NCBI GenBank assembly: GCA_902580265.1
Contig: CACHJY010000010.1
Span: forward strand, 1 to 44,516
From: an uncultured Alphaproteobacteria bacterium
GTDB lineage: Bacteria; Pseudomonadota; Alphaproteobacteria; Rhodobacterales; Rhodobacteraceae
DNA length: 44,516 bases
Direction of reading: 5' to 3'
The notes beneath the pieces were generated by a model. That model saw only the letters and a list, made by a program, of their open reading frames with translations. It was not told where the DNA came from and searched no databases. Shown piece by piece: positions 1 through 8,111 of the stretch (within the stretch, counting starts at the first letter, position 1; each line of letters begins with the position of its first letter). The position numbers and the translations under genes were made by a program.

Positions 1-303
1 GATCAATATATGTTCCGGAAGATATTGGCCCTCCAAAAGGGATTTCATAGTGGGAATAAAGTCATCGGCCACTGTACAACATATACATCCGTTTGCTAAT
101 TCGAGAATATTTTCTTCCGGGCAGGTTTCATCTGAACATTGTTTTACTATTTCTCCATCAACACCCAAATCACCAAACTCATTTATTATAACGGCCAGTT
201 TTTTTGCTTTGTTCTTAAGAATTAAATTTCGAATTAATGTAGTTTTTCCGGCTCCCAAAAAACCCGTTAAAATTGTGACAGGTATTTTTTCTAGACTACT
301 CAT
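1..303 (-). CDS. cobW: CobW-type GTPase metallochaperone, N-terminal part (runs off the window)
   Basis: This is the first 101 residues of a COG0523 G3E GTPase, continuing past base 1 without a stop. Such proteins are thought to deliver metal; CobW works around cobalt insertion by the CobNST chelatase in aerobic B12 synthesis. A Walker A motif GFLGAGKTT lies at residues 14-22 and the metal-binding NGCICC at 71-76. The ATG overlaps the last codons of the DUF1636 gene (ATGAGTAG), so the two are translationally coupled and share the B12 riboswitch upstream. Other COG0523 members (zinc chaperones, nitrile hydratase activators) look alike, but the B12 gene context supports CobW. Confidence 0.9.
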   Translation of the reverse strand, partial: MSSLEKIPVTILTGFLGAGKTTLIRNLILKNKAKKLAVIINEFGDLGVDGEIVKQCSDETCPEENILELANGCICCTVADDFIPTMKSLLEGQYLPEHILI

Positions 304-667
304 CTTCAACTACCAAGTAGTTTTCTGGTGGAACCCTAGCTAGCGACTGTTTTTTAAACGCTGCAGGGCGTTCTGAGAACCGGATTTTACCATCTATTGT
401 TTTTTTATATAATGTAAATCCAGATAAAATATCAGCTTCGTCTTGATCAGGGGCTAAGTTGCCAATTACATAAGACCACTTATTTTTATTTGTCAGACTC
501 AGAGTGCAACCATTAGAGCATCCTGCTAAACATTTAACAGGCTTTATATTCATCTTGCTATTCAACCGTTTTAGGTTGTCATAGAGTATCTTTCCAGGAC
601 GTGGTTCAACAGCTTCACCATTCTTTTTGCATGTAATGCAAACATATAAAATATCCTCGGACTCCAA
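296..667 (-). CDS. DUF1636 predicted metal-binding protein, B12-linked
   Basis: A 123-residue protein with cysteines arranged as C10-x2-C13 and C46-x3-C50-x3-C54, the pattern of DUF1636 proteins, which resemble thioredoxin-like 2Fe-2S ferredoxins and are usually found beside cobW in B12 gene clusters. No membrane segment or signal peptide is seen, so it is cytosolic. It starts at TTG with a clear GGAGG (673-677) five bases upstream. It is the first gene behind the cobalamin riboswitch and overlaps cobW. A role in cobalt handling or electron supply for corrin synthesis is inferred from neighbours only; the biochemical function is unknown. Confidence 0.82.
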   Translation of the reverse strand: MESEDILYVCITCKKNGEAVEPRPGKILYDNLKRLNSKMNIKPVKCLAGCSNGCTLSLTNKNKWSYVIGNLAPDQDEADILSGFTLYKKTIDGKIRFSERPAAFKKQSLARVPPENYLVVEDE

Positions 668-754
668 CTATTCCTCCTTATTTGTAAACGGGATCAAAAA
701 AACAATATCTATTTGTTTTCAGACACGAATATCCCGTTCGCTCTTCTTTTTTTT

Positions 755-923
755 ACTGGCAGGTCTCCCGGCTATTAAAAGTAAAGCAAAGCTTTATGAA
801 TACCAACTTCCCAAGATTATTACTCAGTGTTAATATTCTCTTTTATTTACGGTCGCGGGTACGGCTACGATTTGCTTTTTAGTCTTTTTCGTATTCCCAT
901 TTAACCAAAAAAAAGGACCAGTT
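755..923 (-). promoter_or_regulatory. Cobalamin (B12) riboswitch
   Basis: Read on the minus strand, this leader holds the B12 box AGCCGGGAGACCTGCC (758-773), the conserved core GTACCCGCGACCGTAA (847-862), a GGGAAT element near 895, and closing P1 arms AACTGG (918-923) and CCAGT (755-759). These are the hallmarks of the AdoCbl riboswitch. Between aptamer and ribosome site an 8-bp stem pairs 731-738 with 687-694, with an inner A/T stem. There is no U-tract after the outer stem, so control could act on translation of the TTG/GGAGG start rather than by classic termination. A perfect TTGACA lies at 955-960 on minus, but I see no good -10 box. The whole 668-973 gap is explained by this leader. Confidence 0.9.
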
Positions 924-973
924 AAGTACTAGTTGAGCAGTAAACATATGCACTTGTCAAGAGGATAAAAAAA

Positions 974-1580
974 ATGTCTGAAAACGAAAAACATAGTGAA
1001 AAAATGAAAAGGCTGAAGACGTCGAAACAAAAAATTTTCGCAAAAAAAACGATGAAAAAAGGCCTAATAATTGTTCATACTGGAACAGGCAAGGGAAAGA
1101 GTACTGCTGCCTTTAGCATGGTTTTTAGAGGTATTGCACATGGTATGCCATGTGCAGTTGTTCAATTTATTAAGGGCGCTATGGCAACCGGCGAGCGTGA
1201 CCTGATCCAAAAGTACTTTCATGAACTTTGTGAATTTCATACTCTTGGAGATGGATTTACCTGGGATACCCAAGATAAAGAAAAAGATATTGCATCTGCA
1301 AAAAAAGGCATGGGGTAAAGCCAAGGAACTTATCCTGGATAAGGAAAAAAAGATAATTCTACTTGATGAAATCAATATAGCGCTCAGGTATGGTTACATC
1401 GAAATCGATGATGTAGTCACTTTTTTACTAGAAAAAAAACCTGAGATGTCTCACGTAATACTTACGGGACGAAATGCTGATGAGAAATTAATCAATATTG
1501 CAGACCTGGTGACAGATATGACCTTGGTAAAGCACCACTTTCGAAATGGCGTAATGAGCCAAGCAGGTATAGAATTTTAA
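974..1580 (+). pseudogene. cobO: Cob(I)yrinic acid a,c-diamide adenosyltransferase CobO, frameshifted
   Basis: CobO/BtuR transfers the adenosyl group of ATP to cobalt in the corrin ring. The N-terminal half, with P-loop HTGTGKGKST at residues 35-44, is encoded from 974 (GAGGA ribosome site upstream) and stops at 1316-1318. The C-terminal half, with the family's LLDEINIALRYGY block, continues in the +1 frame to TAA at 1580. The frames meet at a run of seven A followed by GG (1300-1308): dropping one base restores AKKAWGKAKELI exactly as expected, giving about 201 residues, the normal CobO length. It ends 2 bases before cobQ. Either a real mutation, rescue by transcript slippage, or an assembly homopolymer error. 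Confidence 0.88.
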
Positions 1581-1582
1581 CT

Positions 1583-3043
1583 ATGGGAAAAGCGCTAATG
1601 ATTCAGGGGTGTGGTTCCAATGTTGGTAAATCACTTTTAGTTGCTGGGCTGATCAGAGCGGCCAAGAAACGAGGCCTGCGTGTTGCTCCATTTAAACCTC
1701 AAAATATGTCAAACAATGCAGCTATAACGGTGGACGGAGGAGAAGCTGGCAGAGCACAATCATTTCAAGCTTATGCAGCGGGTATTGATTTTCACTCAGA
1801 CATGAATCCAGTTCTATTAAAACCAGAAAGCATGATCGGGTCTCAAGTTATTTTGAATGGGAAAAAATATAAATCTCTGAAAGCACGAGAGTATTATTCT
1901 CATAAAGATAAATTTATAGGGATAGCGATAAAGAGTTTTAGGAATTTGATTAATGACTATGATCTGGTCATTGCAGAAGGCGCAGGTAGTTTAGCAGAAG
2001 TTAATCTCAGAAAGGCTGATATCGCAAATATGGGATTTGCTTCAGTTTTGAGTGTTCCAGTAATAGTAGCAGCAGATATTGAAAGAGGTGGGGTTATTGC
2101 TCAGCTTATAGGTACAAAAGAAGTCCTTGACCAAAACGACATAAACTTAATTGAAGGGTTCATTATAAATAAGTTTCGTGGAGACAAAAGTTTGTTTGAT
2201 GATGGGATTGCCTTCATTGAAAAGAAAACAGATTGGAGGAGTTTTGGGGTTATGCCCTTCTTTGACAAGGCAAAATTATTTCCAGCAGAGGATAGTCAAG
2301 ATCTCAAGAATAGTTTCGGCACCGGTAAGTGCGTAATTTCGGTCTTAAAGCTATCTCGTATTGCAAATTTTGATGATTTTGATCCTCTCAAAATCGACAA
2401 TCGATTAAAATTACAATTTGTCGAGCCTGGCAATCCTATACCAGCAGATACGAACTTGATTATAATACCAGGAACAAAGTCAACAATAGCAGACCTAAAA
2501 TTTCTTAAATGCCAAGGCTGGGATATCGATATTAAGGCGCATTACAGAAGAGGAGGGTTTATATTGGGAATTTGTGGGGGTTACCAAATTTTAGGTAACG
2601 AAATCATAGATGATCAAGGATATGACGGTACACCATCGAAAGCAAAAGGCCTTGGCCTCCTAAACGTTAAAACAAAAATGGGGAAAGAAAAGAATCTTGG
2701 AAAAAAAGAATTTATTAGCACTATAAATGGGAAAAAAATTTCTGGTTATGAAATACATTTGGGTATTACTTCTGGAAGTGATTGTAATAATCCCTTCGCC
2801 ACCTTAAGCAACAAAAAAGATGGTGCTATATCGTCCAATGGGCTCGTTATGGGCACCTATCTTCATGGCTTATTTTTTTCTGACGAATTTAGAAATAAAT
2901 TTGTAGCTAAATTAAGTTCAGAAGAGAAAATGGAAGAGGTCTCTTTCCATGACGCTATTGATTATATTTTAGAGGAATTTGTGAAGGTGATAGAGGATAG
3001 TCTTGATGTTGATTCAATATTATCTGTCGCCAGAAATATCTAA
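1583..3043 (+). CDS. cobQ: Cobyric acid synthase CobQ
   Basis: CobQ amidates four carboxyl groups of adenosylcobyrinic a,c-diamide using glutamine and ATP. The 486 residues are the usual full length. The dethiobiotin-synthetase-like ATP domain opens with GCGSNVGKSLL (9-19) and FKPQNMSNN. The C-terminal class I glutaminase domain has the nucleophile in GICGGYQ (Cys331) and the catalytic His428 in GTYLHGLF. It lies 2 bases after cobO, so the two form an operon. Unlike cobO, nothing is broken. Its stop almost touches the end of the convergent cobC reading frame (TAA at 3041-3043, cobC end at 3044). Confidence 0.97.
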   Translation: MGKALMIQGCGSNVGKSLLVAGLIRAAKKRGLRVAPFKPQNMSNNAAITVDGGEAGRAQSFQAYAAGIDFHSDMNPVLLKPESMIGSQVILNGKKYKSLKAREYYSHKDKFIGIAIKSFRNLINDYDLVIAEGAGSLAEVNLRKADIANMGFASVLSVPVIVAADIERGGVIAQLIGTKEVLDQNDINLIEGFIINKFRGDKSLFDDGIAFIEKKTDWRSFGVMPFFDKAKLFPAEDSQDLKNSFGTGKCVISVLKLSRIANFDDFDPLKIDNRLKLQFVEPGNPIPADTNLIIIPGTKSTIADLKFLKCQGWDIDIKAHYRRGGFILGICGGYQILGNEIIDDQGYDGTPSKAKGLGLLNVKTKMGKEKNLGKKEFISTINGKKISGYEIHLGITSGSDCNNPFATLSNKKDGAISSNGLVMGTYLHGLFFSDEFRNKFVAKLSSEEKMEEVSFHDAIDYILEEFVKVIEDSLDVDSILSVARNI

Positions 3044-4024
3044 TTATTGATTGAGCGCCTGTCTAACTCTTGTCCACTCATACTTTGAAGTTGGAATACC
3101 TAGTCTTACCCAGGTTTCAGAATAATCAAAAGTTCTAATCCAAATATAATGGGCTGCAAATTGCTCTTCAACTTCAAGACAACTTGAAGTGGCGTACGTG
3201 TGAAATAAATTAGTTTTCCCAACTAATTTCTAATTTTTTGTACTACAAGCTTCATGCAAAACATTACTCCCTTCAAGCAATATCTTTTCCATTTCAGATA
3301 TCCAAGTATTGTCATTTAGGGCAATTATTCCAATTTCAGCCGCTATGCTAGAGATTGGCCAAGGCCCTAACATTCCTCTTACCGATTTAATAAAATCAGA
3401 GGGGCCTGATACAAATCCAAGTCTTACGCCTGCTAAGCCAAAGAATTTTCCTAGTGAGTTAATTTGAATTACATTATCGCACTTTTGAATTCTTCTCGAA
3501 GAGAACGTTTTAAAGCTTTCATCAATTATCAAAATTCTTACTTTTTTTGACAAATCGTCAAGTATTTCTTCAGCAATCACTTTACCTGTAGGATTATTAG
3601 GATTAACTATAATAGCAATATCACTAGAAGATAGTTTTGAAACCTCAGATACTGTCTTGGCTTTAATTCCCGAACTTTTGAAAGCTTTTTCATACTCATT
3701 ATATGTTGGTCCAAGTATAGCTACTGATGTATAATTTTTTAAGCATATAGGTAAGAGGCTAATAATTTGTTGAGCCCCCTGAACAGCTGCGGTATCAGTG
3801 CCTTCTGAAACCTTATATGCTCTCGATGCAGCTTTCTCTAAACGTATCAAAAGCTTACTACTTGGTAAGTCTCTTAATTCGACTTTTACGCCTTCCTGCC
3901 ATGGATACGAGGTTCTATTTATACCAGTAGATAGGTCTATCCAATCTGCTCTTTGCCCTCCATACTTTTTTATGGCCAGGTCAATATCACCTCCGTGTTG
4001 CATGTTTAGATCCTTATTACCCAT
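3044..4024 (-). pseudogene. cobC: Threonine-phosphate decarboxylase / aminotransferase-like CobC, with in-frame amber codon
   Basis: A PLP fold-type I enzyme (CobC of alphaproteobacteria, CobD of Salmonella) supplying the aminopropanol arm of B12. NPNNPTG is at residues 141-147 and the PLP lysine is K193 in SLGKFFGLAGVRLG. Translation halts at TAG 3230-3232 after 264 residues, but the same frame then continues KLVGKTNLF... through the family's conserved C-terminal tail (IWIRTFDYSETWVRLGIP) to TAA at 3044-3046. Read through, it is about 326 residues, the normal length. By alignment from memory the stop stands where a leucine is usual (TTG to TAG would be one change). The true start may be the internal ATG at 4003 (MQHGGDID), which has AAGGA in front. 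It overlaps cbiB. Confidence 0.87.
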
Positions 4025-4988
4025 TCATGAACCAAAAATTGAGCGCAATGAGTATTACGTATATTTCAATAATAATATAAATATAATATTTAAGAGCTGT
4101 TGAGAGGGTTTCTTTTTTAGGTAAAGGGTGCCCCGCGTTGATAGTAGGCTGTTCAATAAGTATGCCTTTTGATCGCTTAGGCCCAAGAAGAGATATCCCA
4201 AGAATGTACGCTAACGTTGCTTGTGGCCATCCAGCATTTGGAGAAGTGCTTGCTTTTGCATTCTTTAAAGAAAATAAAAATGTTTTAATTGGTTTAAGAG
4301 TAAGAACACAAAAAAGAATAGAAGACAATCTCGCTGGCACCCAATTTACAAAGTCATCCACGTTAGCGCTAAACCAGCCAAAGTTTAAGAATTTATCGTT
4401 TTTATACCCTACCATACTGTCCAACGTATTTATCGCTTTATAAAAAACTATTCCAGGAAGTCCAAAAAGAAATGCCCAAAATAAAGGAGCGATTATTCCA
4501 TCAGACGTGTTCTCAGATAAGCTTTCGATGGCGCCACCACATATAGTATTCTCATCGGAATTTGTTAAGTCTCTACCGACTATCTTTGACAGTGCAGCCC
4601 GAGAAGCAATTAAGTCTTTTTTGTCAAGCGCATCAGCGACATCTTTAACATGTGTGTAGAGAGATTTAGTTGCTAAAAATGGCCAAATTAATAATGCCTG
4701 GATAACAAAACCGTAATAAAAATTCAAAAGCATTTGCTCTATCAAAAAAGCTATCGCTGTTATTGGAAACACCGTTAGAAAAAAAGTTAAAGTCCCAAGG
4801 AGTTTAAGTGATTTTTTTGAGTATTCTCTCTTATTTAGTGAGTGCTCAAAATAGGATATTACTTTACCAATCCACGTAACCGGGTGCCCAATATTCTCGT
4901 AAATTTTTTCTGGCCACCCTATTGCAATATCAAGAGTTAGGGCTATTAAGAGTATTAAGGGGATCATAAAATAAATTTCAGAGTACAT
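4017..4988 (-). CDS. cbiB: Adenosylcobinamide-phosphate synthase CbiB/CobD
   Basis: Inner-membrane enzyme that joins adenosylcobyric acid to aminopropanol phosphate. The 323 residues match the family, with an N-terminal hydrophobic helix, the GHPVTWIGKVISYFE block, a long membrane pair near 85-110 and the conserved ESLSENTSDGIIAP and NTLDSMVGYKN stretches. Its stop overlaps cobC (ATGGGTAA), so the two are coupled, as is common. A second ATG at 4967 (MIPLILL) matches the usual start of the family at least as well as the one at 4988; neither has a good ribosome site. The gene lies head to head with cobT across a 78-bp gap that must contain both promoters. Confidence 0.95.
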   Translation of the reverse strand: MYSEIYFMIPLILLIALTLDIAIGWPEKIYENIGHPVTWIGKVISYFEHSLNKREYSKKSLKLLGTLTFFLTVFPITAIAFLIEQMLLNFYYGFVIQALLIWPFLATKSLYTHVKDVADALDKKDLIASRAALSKIVGRDLTNSDENTICGGAIESLSENTSDGIIAPLFWAFLFGLPGIVFYKAINTLDSMVGYKNDKFLNFGWFSANVDDFVNWVPARLSSILFCVLTLKPIKTFLFSLKNAKASTSPNAGWPQATLAYILGISLLGPKRSKGILIEQPTINAGHPLPKKETLSTALKYYIYIIIEIYVILIALNFWFMNG

Positions 4989-5066
4989 AGTAATAATCAG
5001 TTGTCTTTGCCTTTAAATTTTTATATCCAGACTACAGTCGTTTTAACATATCCGTATCGAGTTTTT

Positions 5067-6092
5067 ATGAAAAAATTAGAATTAGTCCACTCTATAGGTG
5101 ATATCTTTAATTTAGTAGATAGCGCACCAACATGGTCCAAAGAATTAAAAGAAAAAGCTGTTGAAAGACAAAAGAATTTGTTGAAACCGGCCAATTCCCT
5201 AGGTCGGCTTGAAGACATAGCAGTTTTTCTGTCATCTTGGGGCAAAAAGACTATGAAAGACATGGAGAAAATATCCACTATTGTATTTGCTGGTAATCAT
5301 GGTGTGTGTAGACAATCAGTAAACCCATTTCCCCAAGAAGTTACTTTTCAGATGGTAGAAACATTTAAATTGGGAAAAGCAGCAATAAATAAGATATGTG
5401 AGTCAAACGAAATCAATCTCCAGGTTATCCCAATCGATCTAGAAAAACCGACGGCTGATATATCCATTGGGCGTGCCATGGATGAGACGGAGTTTATTGA
5501 GTCCTTTAACATAGGGTTGCGCACAGTTTCAGAGAATATGGATCTAATAACATTGGGAGAAATGGGGATTGGTAACACAACAATTGCATCAGCATTATGT
5601 TATTACTTTTTTAATCACGATTTAAGTTCATGGGTAGGACCAGGAACTGGCTCTAACCAAGATCAGGTAATACATAAGGGCAAAATAATTGAAAGAGCAG
5701 TAAAGACAAATCGGGCTGGTATTTTAAGACCTCTCGATGCAGGAGTATCCCTGGGCGGTAGAGAACAAGCAGCGATTTGTGGAGCTGTAGTAGCTGCAAA
5801 GCATTATTCGGTGCCAGTAATTTTAGATGGTTTTATTTGTACGGCAGCAGTATTACCGATTTTCTTCGAAAGGAAGGATATCCTTGATCATTGTTTAATT
5901 GGGCACTGCTCTAAGGAACCAGGGCATCAGTTGCTACTAAAGATGTTAAACAAAAAGCCTATTTTGCGTTTAGATATGGCCTTAGGGGAAGGGTCCGGTG
6001 CTGCCTTAGCTACCTCCATAGTCAAAGCGGCTTTCAAGTGTCATGTAGAAATGGCCACTTTTGAAGATGCAGGAGTGTCTGGAAAACAATAA
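5067..6092 (+). CDS. cobT: Nicotinate-nucleotide:dimethylbenzimidazole phosphoribosyltransferase CobT
   Basis: CobT makes alpha-ribazole phosphate, the lower-ligand nucleotide of B12, from NaMN and dimethylbenzimidazole. Visible motifs are LKPANSLGRLE near the N-terminus, GEMGIGNTT, GPGTGSNQDQ and, near the end, GEGSGAALA with the catalytic glutamate at about residue 308. I chose the ATG at 5067 (341 residues) because the 22 residues that could be added from a TTG at 5001 do not resemble the family. The ribosome site is weak for either. Divergent from cbiB. cobS and a DMB synthase are not in this window. Confidence 0.95.
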   Translation: MKKLELVHSIGDIFNLVDSAPTWSKELKEKAVERQKNLLKPANSLGRLEDIAVFLSSWGKKTMKDMEKISTIVFAGNHGVCRQSVNPFPQEVTFQMVETFKLGKAAINKICESNEINLQVIPIDLEKPTADISIGRAMDETEFIESFNIGLRTVSENMDLITLGEMGIGNTTIASALCYYFFNHDLSSWVGPGTGSNQDQVIHKGKIIERAVKTNRAGILRPLDAGVSLGGREQAAICGAVVAAKHYSVPVILDGFICTAAVLPIFFERKDILDHCLIGHCSKEPGHQLLLKMLNKKPILRLDMALGEGSGAALATSIVKAAFKCHVEMATFEDAGVSGKQ

Positions 6093-6093
6093 G

Positions 6094-6612
6094 CTATGAT
6101 TTCCAGCTGGTTATCCTTTGCATAATGTTATCCCCAAGAAAAATTTGATGATAAGCAACCCCAGTGAGATGAATTATTATAAAGAGGTATAATATATTAA
6201 CTAGAATTTTGTGAGTTATACCCAGATCGATATTAGCAGTTGAAAAGGCCAATAGACCGGTAATAGGAATAGCAAAAAGAATGAAGTAAATCCCCAAATG
6301 CACAAAAGTTGATAAAAATTTCAATAGAGCATTTGTTTTCTTTGTGGGAATAGGGACACCATATTTTATTCTTAGAAAAATTCTAATAGCCGTAAGTAAA
6401 AATATAAATACGCCTCCTAATATATGAATTTGACTATTGCTTGTATTTCCATTGTTGGTGATGGTCTCATTATGAAGTGCTAAAAACTCTAAGGCAATTT
6501 TATCGCCAGTGATCATTTGTAACAGTATGACAAAGACGACGGTCCAATGTATGAGGATATGAAATTTATTGTAATGGGTTGGAACAATTAAACTTTTACT
6601 TGCAAACATCAT
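6094..6612 (-). CDS. Cytochrome b561 (membrane di-heme, CybB family)
   Basis: A 172-residue protein with four predicted membrane helices (about 20-38, 68-85, 105-125, 140-158). Histidines H13, H18 and H22 near the first helix and further histidines in helices 2-4 fit heme b ligands of bacterial cytochrome b561, which passes electrons from the quinol pool. It starts inside the stop of selO (ATGATG against TGA), so it is the downstream cistron of a selO-b561 pair. Its physiological partner cannot be told from sequence. Confidence 0.85.
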   Translation of the reverse strand: MMFASKSLIVPTHYNKFHILIHWTVVFVILLQMITGDKIALEFLALHNETITNNGNTSNSQIHILGGVFIFLLTAIRIFLRIKYGVPIPTKKTNALLKFLSTFVHLGIYFILFAIPITGLLAFSTANIDLGITHKILVNILYLFIIIHLTGVAYHQIFLGDNIMQRITSWKS

Positions 6613-8096
6613 GTCCCACAGAAAGTTTGATGCACAACTTGGCTAGCTGTTGGTGGTTTATAGAACTCTTTATGATTTTCCTTAATTTCGAAAGGCATAG
6701 TTAATAAATCACATAGAATCTCAAAATTACAAAAGTCACCCTTTGTGGCTTTCCCAATAGCCTTCTCAACTAGATGGTTTCTCATAATAAATTCAGGGTT
6801 ACTAGAACTTAACAATTTAATTGCTTTTGTTTTAGTCTCGCTATTTTCCTGTAATAATTTTCTCCAATTGCCTAACCATTGACTAATAGCGAGCTGGTTC
6901 TCCTCATCTGAATTTCTAAAATTATTAAAGAAAACAGTGTCGTCTTCATTAATTAGGGTTGCTTTGAGTGACTTGAAAGTCCCAGTAAAATCTGCTTTAC
7001 CAGCCTCCATTAAATTCAGTAATTCGGAATAAAGCGAGCTTGCTTTTTTTGAGTTATTTTTAAACCCCAATTTGCGTGATGATAAAATATCTAAAGAATT
7101 GTTGAAATTTTTATCAAAATCAAAAAGAATTTCTTCAACTACTTTTATCGCGTCCGACCTATTCTTTGAAATTAAAAATAAAATGGTTTCTGCCAACCTG
7201 CTAAGGTTCCATGGAGCTACTCGTGATTGGTTAGAGAAAGCGTATCTTCCATACTGGTCTATTGAGCTAAAAACCTTATTTGCTTCATAAGAGTCCATAA
7301 ACGCACATGGCCCATAATCGATTGTCTCGCAAGATATGGAGGTATTATCTGTATTCATTACGCCGTGAATAAAACCAACTGAGTTCCATTGAGCCACTAA
7401 GCTAGCTTGACCTTTAACTATTCTCTCAAAAAATAATTCATATTTTTCTTTTTTGTCAGAGAGGTCTGGATGGCTTCTTTCAATCATAAAATTGGCCAAC
7501 TTTCTTATATGGTCCTTCTGATTTCTTATTGCAAAAAACTCAAATGTACCAACTCTAACATGGCTTGTTGCAACCCTTGCAAGCATAGCTCCAGGAGAAA
7601 CCTCTGCTCTAACAACCTTTTCCCCGGTTAATAAAACAGCTAAAGACCTAGTGGTAGGAACTCCCAAATGGTGCATACTCTCTGAAATCAGGTACTCTCT
7701 AATCACAGGTCCTATTCCCGCTCTACCATCTCCTCCTCGAGAGAAGTATGTTTTTCCACTTCCTTTTAGTTGTATGTCTCGCCTCACACCATCTTGACAA
7801 ATTTTGTCTCCCAATAGAACTGCGCGGCCATCTCCTAATTGTGGCACCAAATGCCCAAATTGATGCCCTGCGTATGCTAGAGAAATAGAATTAGGAAGCG
7901 TTTTGGAATTTTTTCCACTTAGAAATCTAAGGCCAGATTGACTTTTTAAAAAACCAATATCGATGTTAAGCAAGTCTGCTAATTGTTCGTTTATCGTGAT
8001 CACAGTGACATCAGGCATAGTCTCTGCCTCTGTATACCTGAAAAACTCTTGAGGCAGAGATGTGTATGTATTCTCCAAATTAATGGAATTCATCAT
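6609..8096 (-). CDS. selO: Protein adenylyltransferase SelO (YdiU/UPF0061)
   Basis: SelO is a pseudokinase-fold enzyme that attaches AMP to protein hydroxyl groups and is tied to redox stress. The 495 residues include the nucleotide-binding stretches GDGRAVLLGD and KGSGKTYFSRGGDGRAG and the metal/catalytic NTDN...DYGPCAFMD block. The protein ends QTFCGT, the cysteine-containing tail common in bacterial members where animals carry selenocysteine. It lies 15 bases after the aminotransferase on the same strand and overlaps cytochrome b561. Two adjacent ATG codons (8096 and 8093) could serve as the start. Confidence 0.95.
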   Translation of the reverse strand: MMNSINLENTYTSLPQEFFRYTEAETMPDVTVITINEQLADLLNIDIGFLKSQSGLRFLSGKNSKTLPNSISLAYAGHQFGHLVPQLGDGRAVLLGDKICQDGVRRDIQLKGSGKTYFSRGGDGRAGIGPVIREYLISESMHHLGVPTTRSLAVLLTGEKVVRAEVSPGAMLARVATSHVRVGTFEFFAIRNQKDHIRKLANFMIERSHPDLSDKKEKYELFFERIVKGQASLVAQWNSVGFIHGVMNTDNTSISCETIDYGPCAFMDSYEANKVFSSIDQYGRYAFSNQSRVAPWNLSRLAETILFLISKNRSDAIKVVEEILFDFDKNFNNSLDILSSRKLGFKNNSKKASSLYSELLNLMEAGKADFTGTFKSLKATLINEDDTVFFNNFRNSDEENQLAISQWLGNWRKLLQENSETKTKAIKLLSSSNPEFIMRNHLVEKAIGKATKGDFCNFEILCDLLTMPFEIKENHKEFYKPPTASQVVHQTFCGT

Positions 8097-8111
8097 TAAA
8101 TCTTCGTTCGG

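Noticed and set aside
627..833. 68-codon plus-strand reading frame over 627-833
   Set aside because: It lies across the B12 riboswitch and the DUF1636 start, and its product resembles nothing.
1298..1312. Programmed -1 ribosomal frameshift at A AAA AAG in cobO
   Set aside because: The downstream frame is +1 relative to the upstream one, so a -1 shift would not reach it. A one-base loss or transcript slippage is needed instead.
3230..3232. Amber codon in cobC read as pyrrolysine or otherwise recoded
   Set aside because: Other genes here end in TAG (DUF1636 at 296, COX IV at 36042, mipZ at 41665), and no pyl genes are seen.
5001..5066. TTG start at 5001 for cobT
   Set aside because: Adds 22 residues foreign to CobT.
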